DNA of 52,207 nucleotides from Noviherbaspirillum aerium (GCF_008929045.1 NZ_VFAH01000035.1:1-52207); one strand, 5' to 3'. Positions 9,858-20,700 are shown, counted from the first letter of the stretch. The notes: generated by a model not told the origin, from the letters alone. A program made the numbers and translations.

Positions 9858-11786
9858 CTATGCCAGCCGGAGTTTCTTGGCGAGTTCGGCGAGCTTATAC
9901 GGCTTGTTCATGAAGGAAAATTCATCAATGCCGCTATGTTGCGCCTTCAAGGCAGGCAAGGGATAGCCGGACGCCAGCAGAATCTTCATGGCTGGTCGGA
10001 GCTCGCGAGCCCGCTTTGCCAGTTCAATACCCGTCATGCTTGGCATCATGACGTCGGAGAACAGAATAGCAATGTCCTTGGTCCGCTGCAGTATCTCAAG
10101 TGCAGCAGTTCCGCTATTGGCCGTAAAGACTTCGTAACCGATGCTGCGGAAGAGTGCCGCCGCTGTTTCCATGACGTCCGGTTCATCATCGACGACCAGT
10201 GCTTTCTCACTGGCGTCCTCAGTTGCAGCAGAAACGCCACCGCTTTCATCAAGTGCCGGTAGATATAGACTGATCGTGGTGCCACGGCCGATCGCTGATG
10301 CGATCCCCACGCTGCCTTCGGACTGCTGCATGAAGCCATACACCTGGCTTAGACCTAGACCAGTGCCTTTGCCAATCTCCTTGGTGGTAAAGAATGGCTC
10401 GAATGCACGTGCAATCACTTCCGGCGGCATGCCGGTTCCCGTATCCGTTACCGACACTTGCACATAATGACCAGCAGCCAGGCCAGCAATCTGTTGTTCA
10501 GCCAATGTCACGTTTGACGTGGCAATCTCGATGGCCCCGCCGCCTGGCATGGCATCGCGCGCGTTCACGACCAAGTTGAGCAATGCCGTTTCAAAGCGGG
10601 GAATGTCAACCATGACCAATTGCAGATCTTCTGCAAGATTCATGCTGAAAGCAATGCTGGAGTTGCCGGCGCGGCGTAGTACCGCCTCGAACCCGTTGAT
10701 CACACTATTCAGATTGTGCTTTTCCGGACGCAGCGGCTGCTGCCGGGCGAAGGATAGCAGCTGCTGAGTCAGCGTGGCCCCACGGTTGACTGCGCGTTTC
10801 ATGCTGTCGACGATCTTCGCGTCACTCGGCTCCGCTGTCTTTAGCGGCAGCACTTCCAGCCCGTTGCTAATCACGGACAACAGGTTGTTGAAATCATGAG
10901 CAATACCGCCGGTGAGCTGGCCAATGGCTTCCATTTTTTGTGACTGGAACAACGCCGCGTTCGCCCGTTCCAGGGCTTCCGCGGCTTCTTTCTTTTCCGT
11001 GATGTCGCGTGTGATCTTGGCAAAGCCAGCCAATGTTCCATCATCGTTGTAGATCGCATCGATGATGACATGCGCCCAGAACCGACTTCCATCCTTACGC
11101 ACACGCCAGGCTTCGCGTTCAAATCGCCCTTCCTTGCCTGCAGTCGCCAGGGCGACTGCAGGCAATCCTGCGGCCTGGTCTTCCGGTGTATGGAAGCGCG
11201 CAAAAGAGGTGCCGATGATTTCTTCCGCGCTATACCCCTTGATACGTTGGGCGCCCAGGTTCCAGTTGGTGACCTCACCGCTAGGCGACAGCATGTAGAT
11301 CGCATAATCCGTCACGCCTTGCACCAGCATGCGGAACCGCTGCTCGCTTTGCCGCAAGGCTTCCTGCGCGTTCCTGCGGTCGGTCACATCGCGGGTGATC
11401 TTGGCAAAGCCGATATGCTGGCCAGTGGTGTCGTAGATCGGATCGATGACCACGCTGGTCCAGAACTGTGTCCCGTCTTTGCGCACGCGCCATCCCTCTG
11501 ATTCAAACTTGCCCTCTTTGAGCGCAGTCTCAAGTGCCTTACCTGGCAGGCCGGACTGCTGGTCCTCGGGTCTGTAGAACCGGGAAAAATGTTGGCCAAT
11601 GATTTCATCGGCTGTATAGCCTTTGAAGCGTTGCGCGCCGGCATTCCAACTCGTCACAATGCCCTCTGGATTCAGCATGTAGATGGCGTAGTCGCTAATG
11701 CCCGAAACGAGCAATTGGAATCGACTTTCGACCGTCATTTTGGAGGACGGTGAGTGGGGCGTATCGTTCGAGATGTTGTCATTCAT
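9858..11786 (-). CDS. hybrid sensor histidine kinase (PAS/PAS/HisKA/HATPase/REC)
   Basis: Cytoplasmic hybrid kinase of 642 aa from the ATG at 11786 (MNDNISNDTPHS). An upstream in-frame start exists, but the 32 residues it would add do not look like part of the protein. Two tandem PAS domains (~20-140 and ~145-265) are near duplicates: both contain DYAIYML and GAQR.KGY, and both end in GFAKITRD.T. HisKA has AHDFNNLLSVI with the His near 296; the HATPase has NLVVNARDAMPGG, DTGTGMP and GTGLGLSQVYGF; the receiver Asp is near 578 (ILFSDVMMPSM). It is divergent from the single-domain receiver gene at 11949, a likely partner. Confidence 0.93.
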   Translation of the reverse strand: MNDNISNDTPHSPSSKMTVESRFQLLVSGISDYAIYMLNPEGIVTSWNAGAQRFKGYTADEIIGQHFSRFYRPEDQQSGLPGKALETALKEGKFESEGWRVRKDGTQFWTSVVIDPIYDTTGQHIGFAKITRDVTDRRNAQEALRQSEQRFRMLVQGVTDYAIYMLSPSGEVTNWNLGAQRIKGYSAEEIIGTSFARFHTPEDQAAGLPAVALATAGKEGRFEREAWRVRKDGSRFWAHVIIDAIYNDDGTLAGFAKITRDITEKKEAAEALERANAALFQSQKMEAIGQLTGGIAHDFNNLLSVISNGLEVLPLKTAEPSDAKIVDSMKRAVNRGATLTQQLLSFARQQPLRPEKHNLNSVINGFEAVLRRAGNSSIAFSMNLAEDLQLVMVDIPRFETALLNLVVNARDAMPGGGAIEIATSNVTLAEQQIAGLAAGHYVQVSVTDTGTGMPPEVIARAFEPFFTTKEIGKGTGLGLSQVYGFMQQSEGSVGIASAIGRGTTISLYLPALDESGGVSAATEDASEKALVVDDEPDVMETAAALFRSIGYEVFTANSGTAALEILQRTKDIAILFSDVMMPSMTGIELAKRARELRPAMKILLASGYPLPALKAQHSGIDEFSFMNKPYKLAELAKKLRLA

Positions 11787-11948
11787 ATAATACTTCGGGT
11801 GCAAGCTTGGCCAAGGAGCAATGGTACACTCGCGTGGCCAGATACGCTTGTATGATAAGCACTTTGAATTGCGTACCTTCAATTGCGGGTCGGTTCACAC
11901 CCGCTTAGGCGACTTTCGCTGTTTCTCCATGAAAAATGATTTAGGTTA

Positions 11949-12362
11949 ATGAGCCGTCCAATTCTGCTGGTTGAAGATGCTGCGAACGACATCGAGTTTG
12001 CGCTGTTGGCGCTGAAACGATGTGGAGTATCCAACGAGGTCATCGTTGCAAAGGATGGCGAGGAAGCGCTCGACTACCTTCTCTGTCGGGGAAACCATCA
12101 GCACAGGAGCACCGAAAACCCCGGCCTGGTGTTGCTGGACTTGAAACTGCCCGCCATTGATGGCATTACTGTGCTCAGGACAATAAGAGCCACCCCAACG
12201 CTTGCATCAATCCCAGTCGTGGTCTTGACTGCGTCAGCCATCGAAGCTGATATTCATACGACGATTGCGTTGGGGATCGAAGAATATGTAGTCAAGCCAA
12301 TGGATATACAGCACTTTATTCAGACCATGTGCGGTATTGCTTCAAGGTTCATCCGTCACTGA
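11949..12362 (+). CDS. single-domain response regulator (CheY/Rcp1-like)
   Basis: A 137-aa stand-alone receiver. The acidic pocket is EDAAND near residue 7-12, the phospho-acceptor Asp is near 64 (LVLLDLKLPAIDG), a Thr is in VVLTASA, and the Lys is in EEYVVKPMD near 116. The long segment between the acidic pocket and the Asp (CRGNHQHRS) is typical of the Rcp1 group that partners phytochrome-like or PAS kinases. There is no output domain, so it probably relays phosphate or acts by protein contact. It is transcribed divergently from the double-PAS hybrid kinase ~160 bp away, which suggests a functional pair. Confidence 0.92.
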   Translation: MSRPILLVEDAANDIEFALLALKRCGVSNEVIVAKDGEEALDYLLCRGNHQHRSTENPGLVLLDLKLPAIDGITVLRTIRATPTLASIPVVVLTASAIEADIHTTIALGIEEYVVKPMDIQHFIQTMCGIASRFIRH

Positions 12363-12531
12363 GGTCAATGAATGTAGCGCAGATCAGGCATTGCAGTATG
12401 AAGACATTCGGCACATGTCGATCCGCTTCAAGCGATTGTCGATTCAGATCGTTGCTCCAGTAGAGACGTATAGTTGGCAAGTGAAATGGTCGTTCACCAC
12501 CCCGGCGCGGAAGTGATGGACCATTCTCGTC

Positions 12532-12837
12532 CTATGTCGCTTCGTTAAAAGCGCTGTTGAGGCCTTTCTTTTCCAGAACCAGCATGCCGTATGCACGCTG
12601 TAAGTACAAAGCGAAAAGACGATCATCACGCATCTTCGCCAGCGCATCTTCAGGCGAGTCGCAGAGACTGACCGCTAGCCCTTCGCGGCAAAGAGAAAAT
12701 GTAATGTATGCCGTTCCAGCCGCGGAATGTTGTACCTCGGGCAGCGAAATAGTCCAGCCTGGTGCCGTTTGCCGCAACCATATACTGAAATCCTCAATCC
12801 GGGCGAGTCGTTCGCTCGTTTCATCATCTTGTCTCAT
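12532..12837 (-). CDS. small hypothetical protein, 101 aa
   Basis: Soluble protein with an acidic N-terminus (MRQDDETSERLARIEDF) and a mixed alpha/beta remainder. There is no signal peptide, membrane segment or recognisable motif. It is convergent with the response-regulator gene. Composition and amino-acid usage look coding, but I cannot name a family or role. Confidence 0.5.
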   Translation of the reverse strand: MRQDDETSERLARIEDFSIWLRQTAPGWTISLPEVQHSAAGTAYITFSLCREGLAVSLCDSPEDALAKMRDDRLFALYLQRAYGMLVLEKKGLNSAFNEAT

Positions 12838-12959
12838 TGAAATACAAAGCCCAGATATGCTCGTCCTGTAGATGGGCGCATTGCGCCCGCGTTACACTTT
12901 TAGACAGCGCGTAAGGAATCAGACAGACCTATGTTGCCCGCTAGTGTTCTAAGCAGCTC

Positions 12960-13230
12960 TATTGAGGCGCATCAAAGGATTCGCTTTACTCGACCGTGCT
13001 GGCGGCATACGACAACAAAGAGGGCGCGCTTGCCCAACTTATCTTTGTTGCCGCTTCTTGCCGGCTCGCCTGAACTAAATCAGACTGAGCAACTGTGGTG
13101 GCAGCTGCGGGTCCGCAGCTTGGCAAATCGATGTTACGACAGCTATGAGCAGCACGTTGATGCCTGCTGCGATGCCTGGGACACCTTCACTCAGATGACC
13201 CGGTGCTGTACCGTCATTAGGTACGCGCAC
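12960..13230 (+). pseudogene. IS630-family transposase C-terminal remnant
   Basis: The plus strand encodes SLLPLLAGSPELNQTEQLWW, then LRVRSLANRCYDSYEQHVDA and CCDAWDTF. This is the DDE-domain end of IS630-family transposases, where SPELNPxExxW carries the catalytic Glu; the Glu is still present (TEQLW). The N-terminal HTH and the first two catalytic Asp residues are absent and the flanks are degraded, so it is a dead fragment. It lies just outside the left end of the IS1071-like element. Confidence 0.75.
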
Positions 13231-13497
13231 CTGGGAAGGGGGTGTCTCGATGTCGTCGCGGATTAACCGCAAGTCACACCCGGTTCGTTCAGCGCTGTCC
13301 ACAGCACGACGGAGGTAGGCCTGATCCATTGATAAAATGGCAATGCAGGCGAGCTTTGTGTGGCTACTGCTGGGCGCATTGTTTCATTGATGACAATTTC
13401 TTTGCTCTCTATTTATGCGATATATCAAACTGACAACATCCAGTTCGACGGGCATCTCTGTCACCATGCAGACTACGTTATATGGATTATGCATTCC

Positions 13498-13613
13498 GGG
13501 GTCCCCTCGTTTTTGCTGCATTTTACGACGGTAGCGCGACCAAGCATCCATGCGGGTTTGCGGCGAGCGCTATTCAAATAATCTCATTAAATCAATAACT
13601 TGCTGTCTACCCC
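13498..13613 (+). repeat. left inverted repeat of the IS1071-like element
   Basis: It begins GGGGTCCCCTCG, contains TTTACGACGGTAG and TGCGGGTTTGCGG, and ends in CTTGCTGTCTACCCC. Each of these blocks recurs in the same order on the opposite strand at 16652-16769, with scattered mismatches. Confidence 0.85.
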
Positions 13614-13661
13614 TGCCTAAGGCGGTAAGATTCCGGTCCTTTCCTTTTTTGCAACGGAACA

Positions 13662-16592
13662 ATGGACCATTGGCGCGTACCTTATCTTGGCTTGCGACAG
13701 ATACCCTCCGATCTCACTGCCTTCGAACTGGACATCTTCTTTACCTTTTCGCCCAAGGAGATCGAACTGATTGACTCGCGGCGCTCGGACCTATACCGCC
13801 TGGCGCTGGCCCTTCATATCGGGTTCGTCCGCATGGCCGGACGTACGCTGGACGCGTACAAGCAAATTCCGAAGGTACTCTGGAAACACCTCGCCGAACG
13901 ACTGAACGTACCTTCGCTCGACATAGGTACTCTGCGCTCGCTTTACGAAACGCGGCCGCGTACATTGGTCGATCATCAGCAGTCAGCCTATCAATGTCTT
14001 GGCTTTGGTGTCATGACAGAACATCAGCGCAGGTACCTTATCCGCTGGCTCAAGGAAACACTGAACGGACGCCCGAATCCTTCCATGCTGCTTAGCCAGA
14101 TCAAGACCTGGTTATATGAGCATCGAATTCTGATTGCAGGCGACCGGTTGTTGAGGACGCTGATCGCCGAGGCAGTTCGCGCCCATGAAGACGGATTGGA
14201 GCAGGTTCTCCTGGACACGGTAGGACCAGTACTATCCGACTACTGGAACGAACGATTGGTCGCCCGAACGCAAGACCGCGTCAGCTTACAGGAATGGCTA
14301 TGGTCTGTTCCAGTTCGGAACTCTACCGTGCAAATGAACGAGTTGTTCGGCAAGGTCCAGTTCCTTCGGCTTCTTCACGTGGATGCACAATGGCCGGAGG
14401 CAATCAACGAATCCTTGATTCGTCACTATGCACGACGCTGCGCGAGCCGAACGCCTTCCGCCAACAAACGCTTGGCTCCGCAAACAAGACGGATTGAAGC
14501 TGCCTGTTTCATGCGTTACTCGCTATGCGCAGCGACCGATCACCTCCTGCAAATGCTACGAAGGTGGCTGGCGGACGTGACCAACGACGCCGGCAAGCAA
14601 ATTGACAACGGCCGTCAGGATGATGCAAAGACGCTTGCCGAACTCGTGCAGGCAATCAAGGAACTGGCCGCTAGTCCCGAGTTGGCGGCTGACGAGCTAC
14701 GCGCCTCGCTGCAGGAACTCGCGGACAAAGCGCTGCCACGTCGGGCATCAAGCCGACGTAAGCTTGTGCGTCTGCAGCTAATGACGAAGAGTACGCAGGC
14801 CAGAAAGGTGCTGCGCAAGCTCGTCGCGCTTCCATTTGCTAGCGAGACGCCGCACCGGCTGCTTGATGCGCTTGCGGTTCTTCGCGAGTTATACGGCAAG
14901 GATGATGTTAGCAATGGCTTGCCACACGAAGTTCAAATCGACTTGGGTAGACCATGGCATGACCTCATTCATGGACAGGATCGGGTCAATGCACTACGTG
15001 CCTTTGAATGGGCAACGCTGTTCGGGCTGCGCGTAGCGTTGCGTAACGGTTCCGTCTACATCAATCACAGCTTTTCCTTCCGCAGCAGAACCACCTTACT
15101 GATTCCATCGACGGAATGGCAGTCCAAGCGTAATCATTTTTACGGACACCTAGCTTTGCCACAGGACCCCCAAGTCTATCTGGATCAGATCGTAAAACAG
15201 TTAAACCAGGGCATGAAGCGCCTGGATGCAGCCAGCCGGGCAGGGGAGGTGGCCATCGACAATGATGGCGTGCATCTGGCACGGCTCGCTCCTGACACCG
15301 AAGACGCGCATGTTGCAACCTTGCGTCGAGCCATATTCGAGGGTCGTCCTACTGCGCAGCTGCCACGCCTCCTGCTTGACATAGATAGCCACGTTCGTTT
15401 TTCCTGGATTCTGCTTGGCCGTGAACCGCAGTCCCGCTCGGAATTGCTACTGACATACGCTGCTATTCTTGCACATGGCACATCACTTTCAGCGGCCGAT
15501 GTGTCGCGTATGATCCCGGAATTGTCGTCTCAGGCGATCCGGCAGATGATGGACAAGATTGCCGACGAACGGCTTCTGAGGGATGCATCGGACGCTGTTC
15601 TCGCTTACATGCACCGCCATCCGGTCGCGGCGCACTGGGGCCGTGGCGATCTGGCATCCGCCGACATGATGAGCCTGGAGACTTCACGCTCGGTATGGCA
15701 GGCACGCGCGGATCCGCGCAGACGGACACCGTCGATCGGCGTCTATACTCACGTACGGGACCGGTGGGGTGTCTTCTACGATCAGCCGATCCTGTTGAAG
15801 GAGCGCCAGGCTGGTGCGGCACTTGAAGGGGTAGTGCGCCAGGGCAGTACCAGCGATGTCGCGCAATTAGCCGTGGATACGCATGGCTATACGGATTTCG
15901 CCATGGCGATGGCCAAGGCGCTACAGTTTGACCTATGTCCGCGTCTGGCCCATGTGCGTGAACGCCGGCTGTGCGTGCCGAAAGGCCTTGCTGTTCCTTC
16001 AAGTATTGTCCCCGTTGCGACCAGCAGCATTGATCTGGACGTCATCCGCGACAACTACGACGAATTTGTACGGGTTGCGGCATCCATTCAAAATGGACGC
16101 TGCACAGCAGTTCAGGCATTGCAACGCTTTGGCAGTGAAGCTCGCAGCGAGCCGGTGTACGCTGCCGGCGTCGCGCTAGGACGATTATTGCGTACCATCT
16201 TCCTGATTGACTACCACACCAATGCATCGTTCAGACGAGAGCTGCAACACGCGCTCAATCGTGGAGAAGCTGTCCATGTCGTACAGCGTGCTATTCATAT
16301 TGGGAAGATCCCGACCGACCTTGCCAAGCGGCCAGAGGCGCTTAACGCTGTCTCGTCAAGCTTATCGTTGTTGACCAACGCAGTGATGGCCTGGAACACC
16401 CGGCATATGCAGCAAGCCGTTGACCAGATAGAAGCGAGGACTGGAGAGGCGTTAGTTCCAGACGATTTGCGCAGGATTGCGCCGACAGCACTGGAAGGCA
16501 TTAATTTGCGGGGAACGTTCGATTTCCCTTTAGCAGAGTACGAGCATCGGATTCTGCCGACCAGCTCAGCGGTACCTGCTACTGGAACCTGA
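13662..16592 (+). CDS. tnpA: Tn3-family transposase TnpA (IS1071-like), 976 aa
   Basis: Replicative DDE transposase acting on the element's own terminal repeats. The N-terminal half is the Tn3-type DNA-binding region (DLTAFELDIFFTFSPKEIEL, then LALALHIGFVRMAGRTLDAY). The catalytic core is intact: WGRGDLASAD (Asp 663-668), VDTHGYTD (Asp 739) followed by the family signature LCPRLAHVRERRL, and NRGEAVH (Glu 869) followed by LTNAVMAWNTRHMQ. The length matches full-size members (IS1071 ~970 aa, Tn3 ~1000 aa), with no frameshift or stop. The gene starts 49 bp inside the left repeat's inner edge; ATG 13662 has only a weak GGA upstream. Confidence 0.93.
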   Translation: MDHWRVPYLGLRQIPSDLTAFELDIFFTFSPKEIELIDSRRSDLYRLALALHIGFVRMAGRTLDAYKQIPKVLWKHLAERLNVPSLDIGTLRSLYETRPRTLVDHQQSAYQCLGFGVMTEHQRRYLIRWLKETLNGRPNPSMLLSQIKTWLYEHRILIAGDRLLRTLIAEAVRAHEDGLEQVLLDTVGPVLSDYWNERLVARTQDRVSLQEWLWSVPVRNSTVQMNELFGKVQFLRLLHVDAQWPEAINESLIRHYARRCASRTPSANKRLAPQTRRIEAACFMRYSLCAATDHLLQMLRRWLADVTNDAGKQIDNGRQDDAKTLAELVQAIKELAASPELAADELRASLQELADKALPRRASSRRKLVRLQLMTKSTQARKVLRKLVALPFASETPHRLLDALAVLRELYGKDDVSNGLPHEVQIDLGRPWHDLIHGQDRVNALRAFEWATLFGLRVALRNGSVYINHSFSFRSRTTLLIPSTEWQSKRNHFYGHLALPQDPQVYLDQIVKQLNQGMKRLDAASRAGEVAIDNDGVHLARLAPDTEDAHVATLRRAIFEGRPTAQLPRLLLDIDSHVRFSWILLGREPQSRSELLLTYAAILAHGTSLSAADVSRMIPELSSQAIRQMMDKIADERLLRDASDAVLAYMHRHPVAAHWGRGDLASADMMSLETSRSVWQARADPRRRTPSIGVYTHVRDRWGVFYDQPILLKERQAGAALEGVVRQGSTSDVAQLAVDTHGYTDFAMAMAKALQFDLCPRLAHVRERRLCVPKGLAVPSSIVPVATSSIDLDVIRDNYDEFVRVAASIQNGRCTAVQALQRFGSEARSEPVYAAGVALGRLLRTIFLIDYHTNASFRRELQHALNRGEAVHVVQRAIHIGKIPTDLAKRPEALNAVSSSLSLLTNAVMAWNTRHMQQAVDQIEARTGEALVPDDLRRIAPTALEGINLRGTFDFPLAEYEHRILPTSSAVPATGT

Positions 16593-16651
16593 TTCGCCAA
16601 CAGACGCATACCGAAGCTGGCCAGCTTGGATACAGTGCCGGAAGCGGAAAA

Positions 16652-16769
16652 GGGGGGTAGACAGCAAGTCATTGATTTAATAAGACTATTTGAAAAGCAC
16701 CTCCCGCAAACCCGCATAAACGCTAGGTCCGCCTACCGTCGTAAACTGCACGGAAAACGAGGGGACCCC
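16652..16769 (-). repeat. right inverted repeat of the IS1071-like element
   Basis: Inverted copy of 13498-13613: it opens with GGGGTAGACAGCAAG and ends with AAAACGAGGGGACCCC. The 5' end of a neighbouring reading frame is fused directly to it. Confidence 0.85.
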
Positions 16770-17176
16770 AATTTCCAAAGACAAAGGTTGAGCTAGCCTC
16801 AGCAGTCGCCAAGAAAGGCGTGGCTATTTCTGGCATGGCCGCAAAAACCCTCGGTTCTGAGGGTCTTGAATTTGTAAATTTCGCGACAGGTCAGACACTG
16901 AAATCAATTGGTTTACTTAAGGTTGCCGGTATGACTCCTGCAAAAGCCTCGATGTATATCACACTCACGATGGCCGAAAAAGTCGTCTCAGCTGCAGGAC
17001 TCGGACAGATTGATAAGTGCAAGATGGCAATCGCCACGCTTGCTTTGTCCACTGGAGCAGGAGCTTTTGTTTGTGTCGGGTCGCTAGGCATTGGTTGCAT
17101 TGCTGGAGCTATTGCAGTGGCTGCAGACGCATTCAACGTGTATGGCCAGTGCAGTGCACCTAATGCACCTAAATAA
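16770..17176 (+). pseudogene. small glycine/alanine-rich hydrophobic protein, 5' end removed by the transposable element
   Basis: A GTG at 16820 could start a 118-aa product, but the frame stays open leftward (SKDKVELASAVAKKG-like residues) right up to and into the transposon end at 16769. This suggests the original start lay further left and was lost on insertion. The remaining protein has hydrophobic Gly/Ala-rich stretches, including TLALSTGAGAFVCVGSLGIG near residues 75-95, and four Cys residues. Such compositions occur in bacteriocin-like, immunity and secreted small proteins, but no family is recognised. I cannot find a convincing 5' portion on the other side of the element. Confidence 0.45.
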
Positions 17177-17702
17177 AATTTCCTATGCAAACGCTACGTA
17201 CAACTAATAGTTCATCGAGTGTGAGACTCACAATCAAAAGGGGAGATGGCGATGCGTTGAAGCTGCAGTTTTCCAGCCCTGCGCTCGTGATAACAGTAAT
17301 TCTTTCAAAGTGAACGATTGCAAAGGGTCGCCTCCACAAATGATTCTGCCTAACGCCAACGGCCGGAATTGAATAAGAAGCAGCCGAATTCGAGATTCTT
17401 GCGCGGGCAGGATAGATCGGCATCCCGAAATTCCAGGCTTCCGTCAAACAGGGGTACATGGGTTGTCAACCTTCAGTGTCAGAGAAAATTCTGACCAACC
17501 GCGTTGTGATTGGAAGGGATTGAAGCTCCTTCGCATTTCCTTGCGAAAATATTCCGCCATGGTGGCAATGTTGACAATGCGATATGAAGTAAGTGTGGAG
17601 CGTAGGTCTGGTAACGAAAACAGTCCCGTCATTGTAAAAGGGGAGTGCCCAACCGCGCTAACGCCCGGAAGGTGCAATTCCCCCGTTGAACCCGGTTGAC
17701 AA
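17177..17702. other. intergenic region, no gene supported
   Basis: Both strands have open frames of 80-100 codons here, but none has a recognisable domain, a good ribosome binding site or a partner gene. It lies between the truncated hydrophobic-protein gene and the 3' end of the large helicase gene, and may be debris from earlier insertions. Confidence 0.35.
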
Positions 17703-20700
17703 TTACCGTAACGCGTCGGGGCGAATGATGGGCTCGAACACAAGTTCTGGCAGGATCACCTCCCACTGCTCGCACCGGAGCGACGCCTGGAACGTCGGAT
17801 CGCTGTCCTTGCACCGTCTTACGATGACGCTGTTCACCTTGCCAGACAAGAACCGCATGCCATCGGGAATCCGAAACGATCGCGCGAGGCGGCCGACGAC
17901 GCGGCGCTTGTCGTCCATAATCTCCCATTGTTCGGCGTTCTGCTCGAGCGTGACCGGGCTGTCGGCGGATAGCGATGCAATCGCGGCATGGAGAGGATCC
18001 TGTTCATGGCGCCGACCAGCATAACCGAGATCGACATGTTTCAATGGCAGACGCAGGTAGCGCCTGCGTAACGCTTGTTGCGGCAGCAACGGCCGCGGTG
18101 GCCGGCGAATCATGACAGCTGGATTCGTAAGCAGCTCCTCGCAGAACCCTTGGCGACCATCGAGCCTGGCTAGAATTAGTGTACTGCGCGCACGGGTCAT
18201 GGCAACGTAATAGAGCCGCCGCGGCGCATCGCCATCCTCAGATGGGCCTGAGCGTCGCCAATTGCCGTCCAATACTGCGACATGGTCGAACTCTAGGCCC
18301 TTGGCACGGTGCGCCGTCAACAACAGCAATCCGTTTTGCCGGCGCCTGACCTCTTGCCCCCATTCCGCCAGCCACTCGTTAAAATGATCCACCAATACTT
18401 CGGCATGCGTTGTCTCAGCTGCATAGTGCTCGGCGGCTTCCAAGAGTAGGGTCCACCAGGGATTGGTCGACTGCCCCAGCAACCATGACTGGATCTCGTC
18501 GATGGTGACGATGGTTCCCGGGCGGCCACGCAGCCATGCGACCAAGGCGCGCGTTTCCCGCAGCTGCCAGCAGTGTGCGGTGTCTTCATCTGCCATCTGC
18601 ACAGGTATGCCGTGCTGTTCGCAGTAGGCACGCACTGGGTCAAGGGTCTTCCACTCGCGCGCGATGATGGCCATGCGGGACCAATCCCGCTCAGGCGAGA
18701 GCTCGAAGAGGCGACGCATCTCGGCCATGACGGCCTCTGCTTGGGACAAATCGTCTTTACCCGCCTCGACGATCAGCACCTGTCCATGCCCTACAGGGTC
18801 CAGCTTCGCCCATGCCCCTCCAGCGTCTTCACTGCCGCGCCTGTGGTTGACGGTGATTGGGTGGTCCGCTTTCATGCGGTTCAGTGCAGGTGCGATGACC
18901 TGGTTCGATGCCGCGATGATATTACCGGTCGATCGGTAGTTCTCGACCAGAAATACCGGTTTAGCAGCGTAGTCGTCCTCGAAGCGGCGAATGAACTCCA
19001 CGCTGGCGCCGTCGAAGGCATAAATGTTTTGATCGTCGTCTCCGACGGCAAACAGCGAGAGACGGCCATCCTCCTCGGAACGGGCGCGCCCCGCCAATGC
19101 CGCGATGAGTTCATACTGGTCCAGTCCGATGTCTTGGTATTCATCGACCAGGATCCATCGGAATGAAGCGAGTAGACGATCGCGCAAAGCATCGGCCTCG
19201 TCAATGGCCGCGCCTTCGCCCTTGAGCAACGCCACCGCCTCACGCATGACCGATTTGAAGGCTTGTTCGTCTTTTGCCGCATGCTTGCGGAAGCTGGTCC
19301 CGGTGAGGCGCATGGCGAATGCGTGGCAAGTCATGACCACGACGCCTTTCGCATCATCACCAATTAGACTTGCCAAGCGGCGACGGATCTCGACAGCGGC
19401 GTGGCGGTTATATGCGAGGGCCAGAATGCCGCGGGGATTTTCACGTCTGACCCGCACCAGATAGGCGATCCTGTGCACCAGGACCCGTGTCTTGCCCGAG
19501 CCGGGGCCAGCCAGCACCAGCACATTGGTTTGCTCACGATCATCGGCGACGATGCGCTGCTGTACCGGGTGGTTGAGGCTGTCGACGATCGCTGCGTAGG
19601 AGGCGGGCAAGGTCTGCTGCTCCAGTTCCTTTTGCTTCAGTGGCAGCCAGCGGCGCAGAAACTCCTCCTTATCCAACTTGAAGTAGTCGTTGGCGAGGCG
19701 TAGCGCGTCGTTCATTTGTTGCAAGCCGCGCTGCGCATATTCCGCCATGACGTGAATTTGCACGACCTGCTCGTCGTAGTGCATCTTCAGAGGCGCAAAG
19801 TCGGCTTTGATAAAACCGCGTCGCTCGCTACCCAGCCGGATGGTCATCGCCGGCCTAAAAACAGCCAGGCCTTTGTTGAGCCGGATAATGTCCTGTTCGT
19901 GTAGCCAAAGTAGGGCACGGTCTAGCAGCTTGGCGGAATCCTTGACCTGGCTGACCAGAACGACATCGGTCTTGAGTGCGGCATGCAGGGCACCGAGCGT
20001 GGTTTCGGCCAGCAAATCTGTGCCGCGGGCGCCGGAGGGCAAGACCGAGATCAAGTGCTGCAGGACCAGGGCGGCCGCCTGGCGTCGCAAGTCCGCGGTC
20101 CTCGCCAAGTGTGTCCAATCGCGCTGCAACGTGACTTGGATGTTTTCAGCGTCGAGCCGACGCAGACGCAGGCTCCCTAGCCCACCATCTTCGTTACGAC
20201 CATCGCTCGCGATGCTGTTGACCAGTCGGGAAATCTTGTCCGGAAGAGCCCCAGCGTGACCATGGTCCTTAAGCGCCTGAGTGGTATGCCGTAGCTGCAG
20301 CAACGAAGTTTCCCCCTTTTGCAGGTCTGGAGCGACTTCCCGCATCAGATCGATGAGGCCGTTTTCCAGGGCGATCGCTTCCTCCAGCCGCTTCTGGGAG
20401 GAGCGATTGACTCCACTGTGCACGAAGGCGGTCAGGCCTGTGTCGTTGCTGGCAATACCCAGTCGTTCGAGGTCATAGAGCGCGGTGCGCAGCTTGCCAG
20501 CGGAGAGGCCAGCTACACCCATCAACTCGTCGGTGGAAATGCCCTCGTCGGCCTCAGCCGACAGCATGGCGTAGATGATGGCCAACAGTTGGCGACGGTA
20601 ATCGTCGAACAGTGCTTGCTTCTTCAGCTTGTCTCTTGCCTCGTCCATCGTCGCTATCCGCAGCGACGATGGGAAGACTTGAACGTGGTTTTCTTCACGG

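Larger units (their letters stand above)
13498..16769 (+). mobile_element. IS1071-like Tn3-family element, 3.27 kb
   Basis: The element runs from GGGGTCCCCTCGTTTT on the left to the inverted copy ending AAAACGAGGGGACCCC on the right. The two ends match as inverted repeats over about 116 bp, much longer than the 38 bp of Tn3. It encodes one protein, a Tn3-family transposase, with no resolvase or cargo. Long inverted repeats, a size near 3.2 kb and a lone ~970-aa transposase are the known hallmarks of IS1071. The 5-bp flanks (ATTCC on the left, AATTT on the right) are not identical, so there is no clean target duplication; flanking rearrangement or drift after insertion is likely. Confidence 0.88.

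Noticed and set aside
13498-16769. Tn3 transposon with resolvase and cargo
   Set aside because: Only one gene fits between the inverted repeats; no serine or tyrosine recombinase is present.
17177-17702. Frames of 80-100 codons on both strands
   Set aside because: No domain, Shine-Dalgarno or neighbour supports either; they overlap each other on opposite strands.
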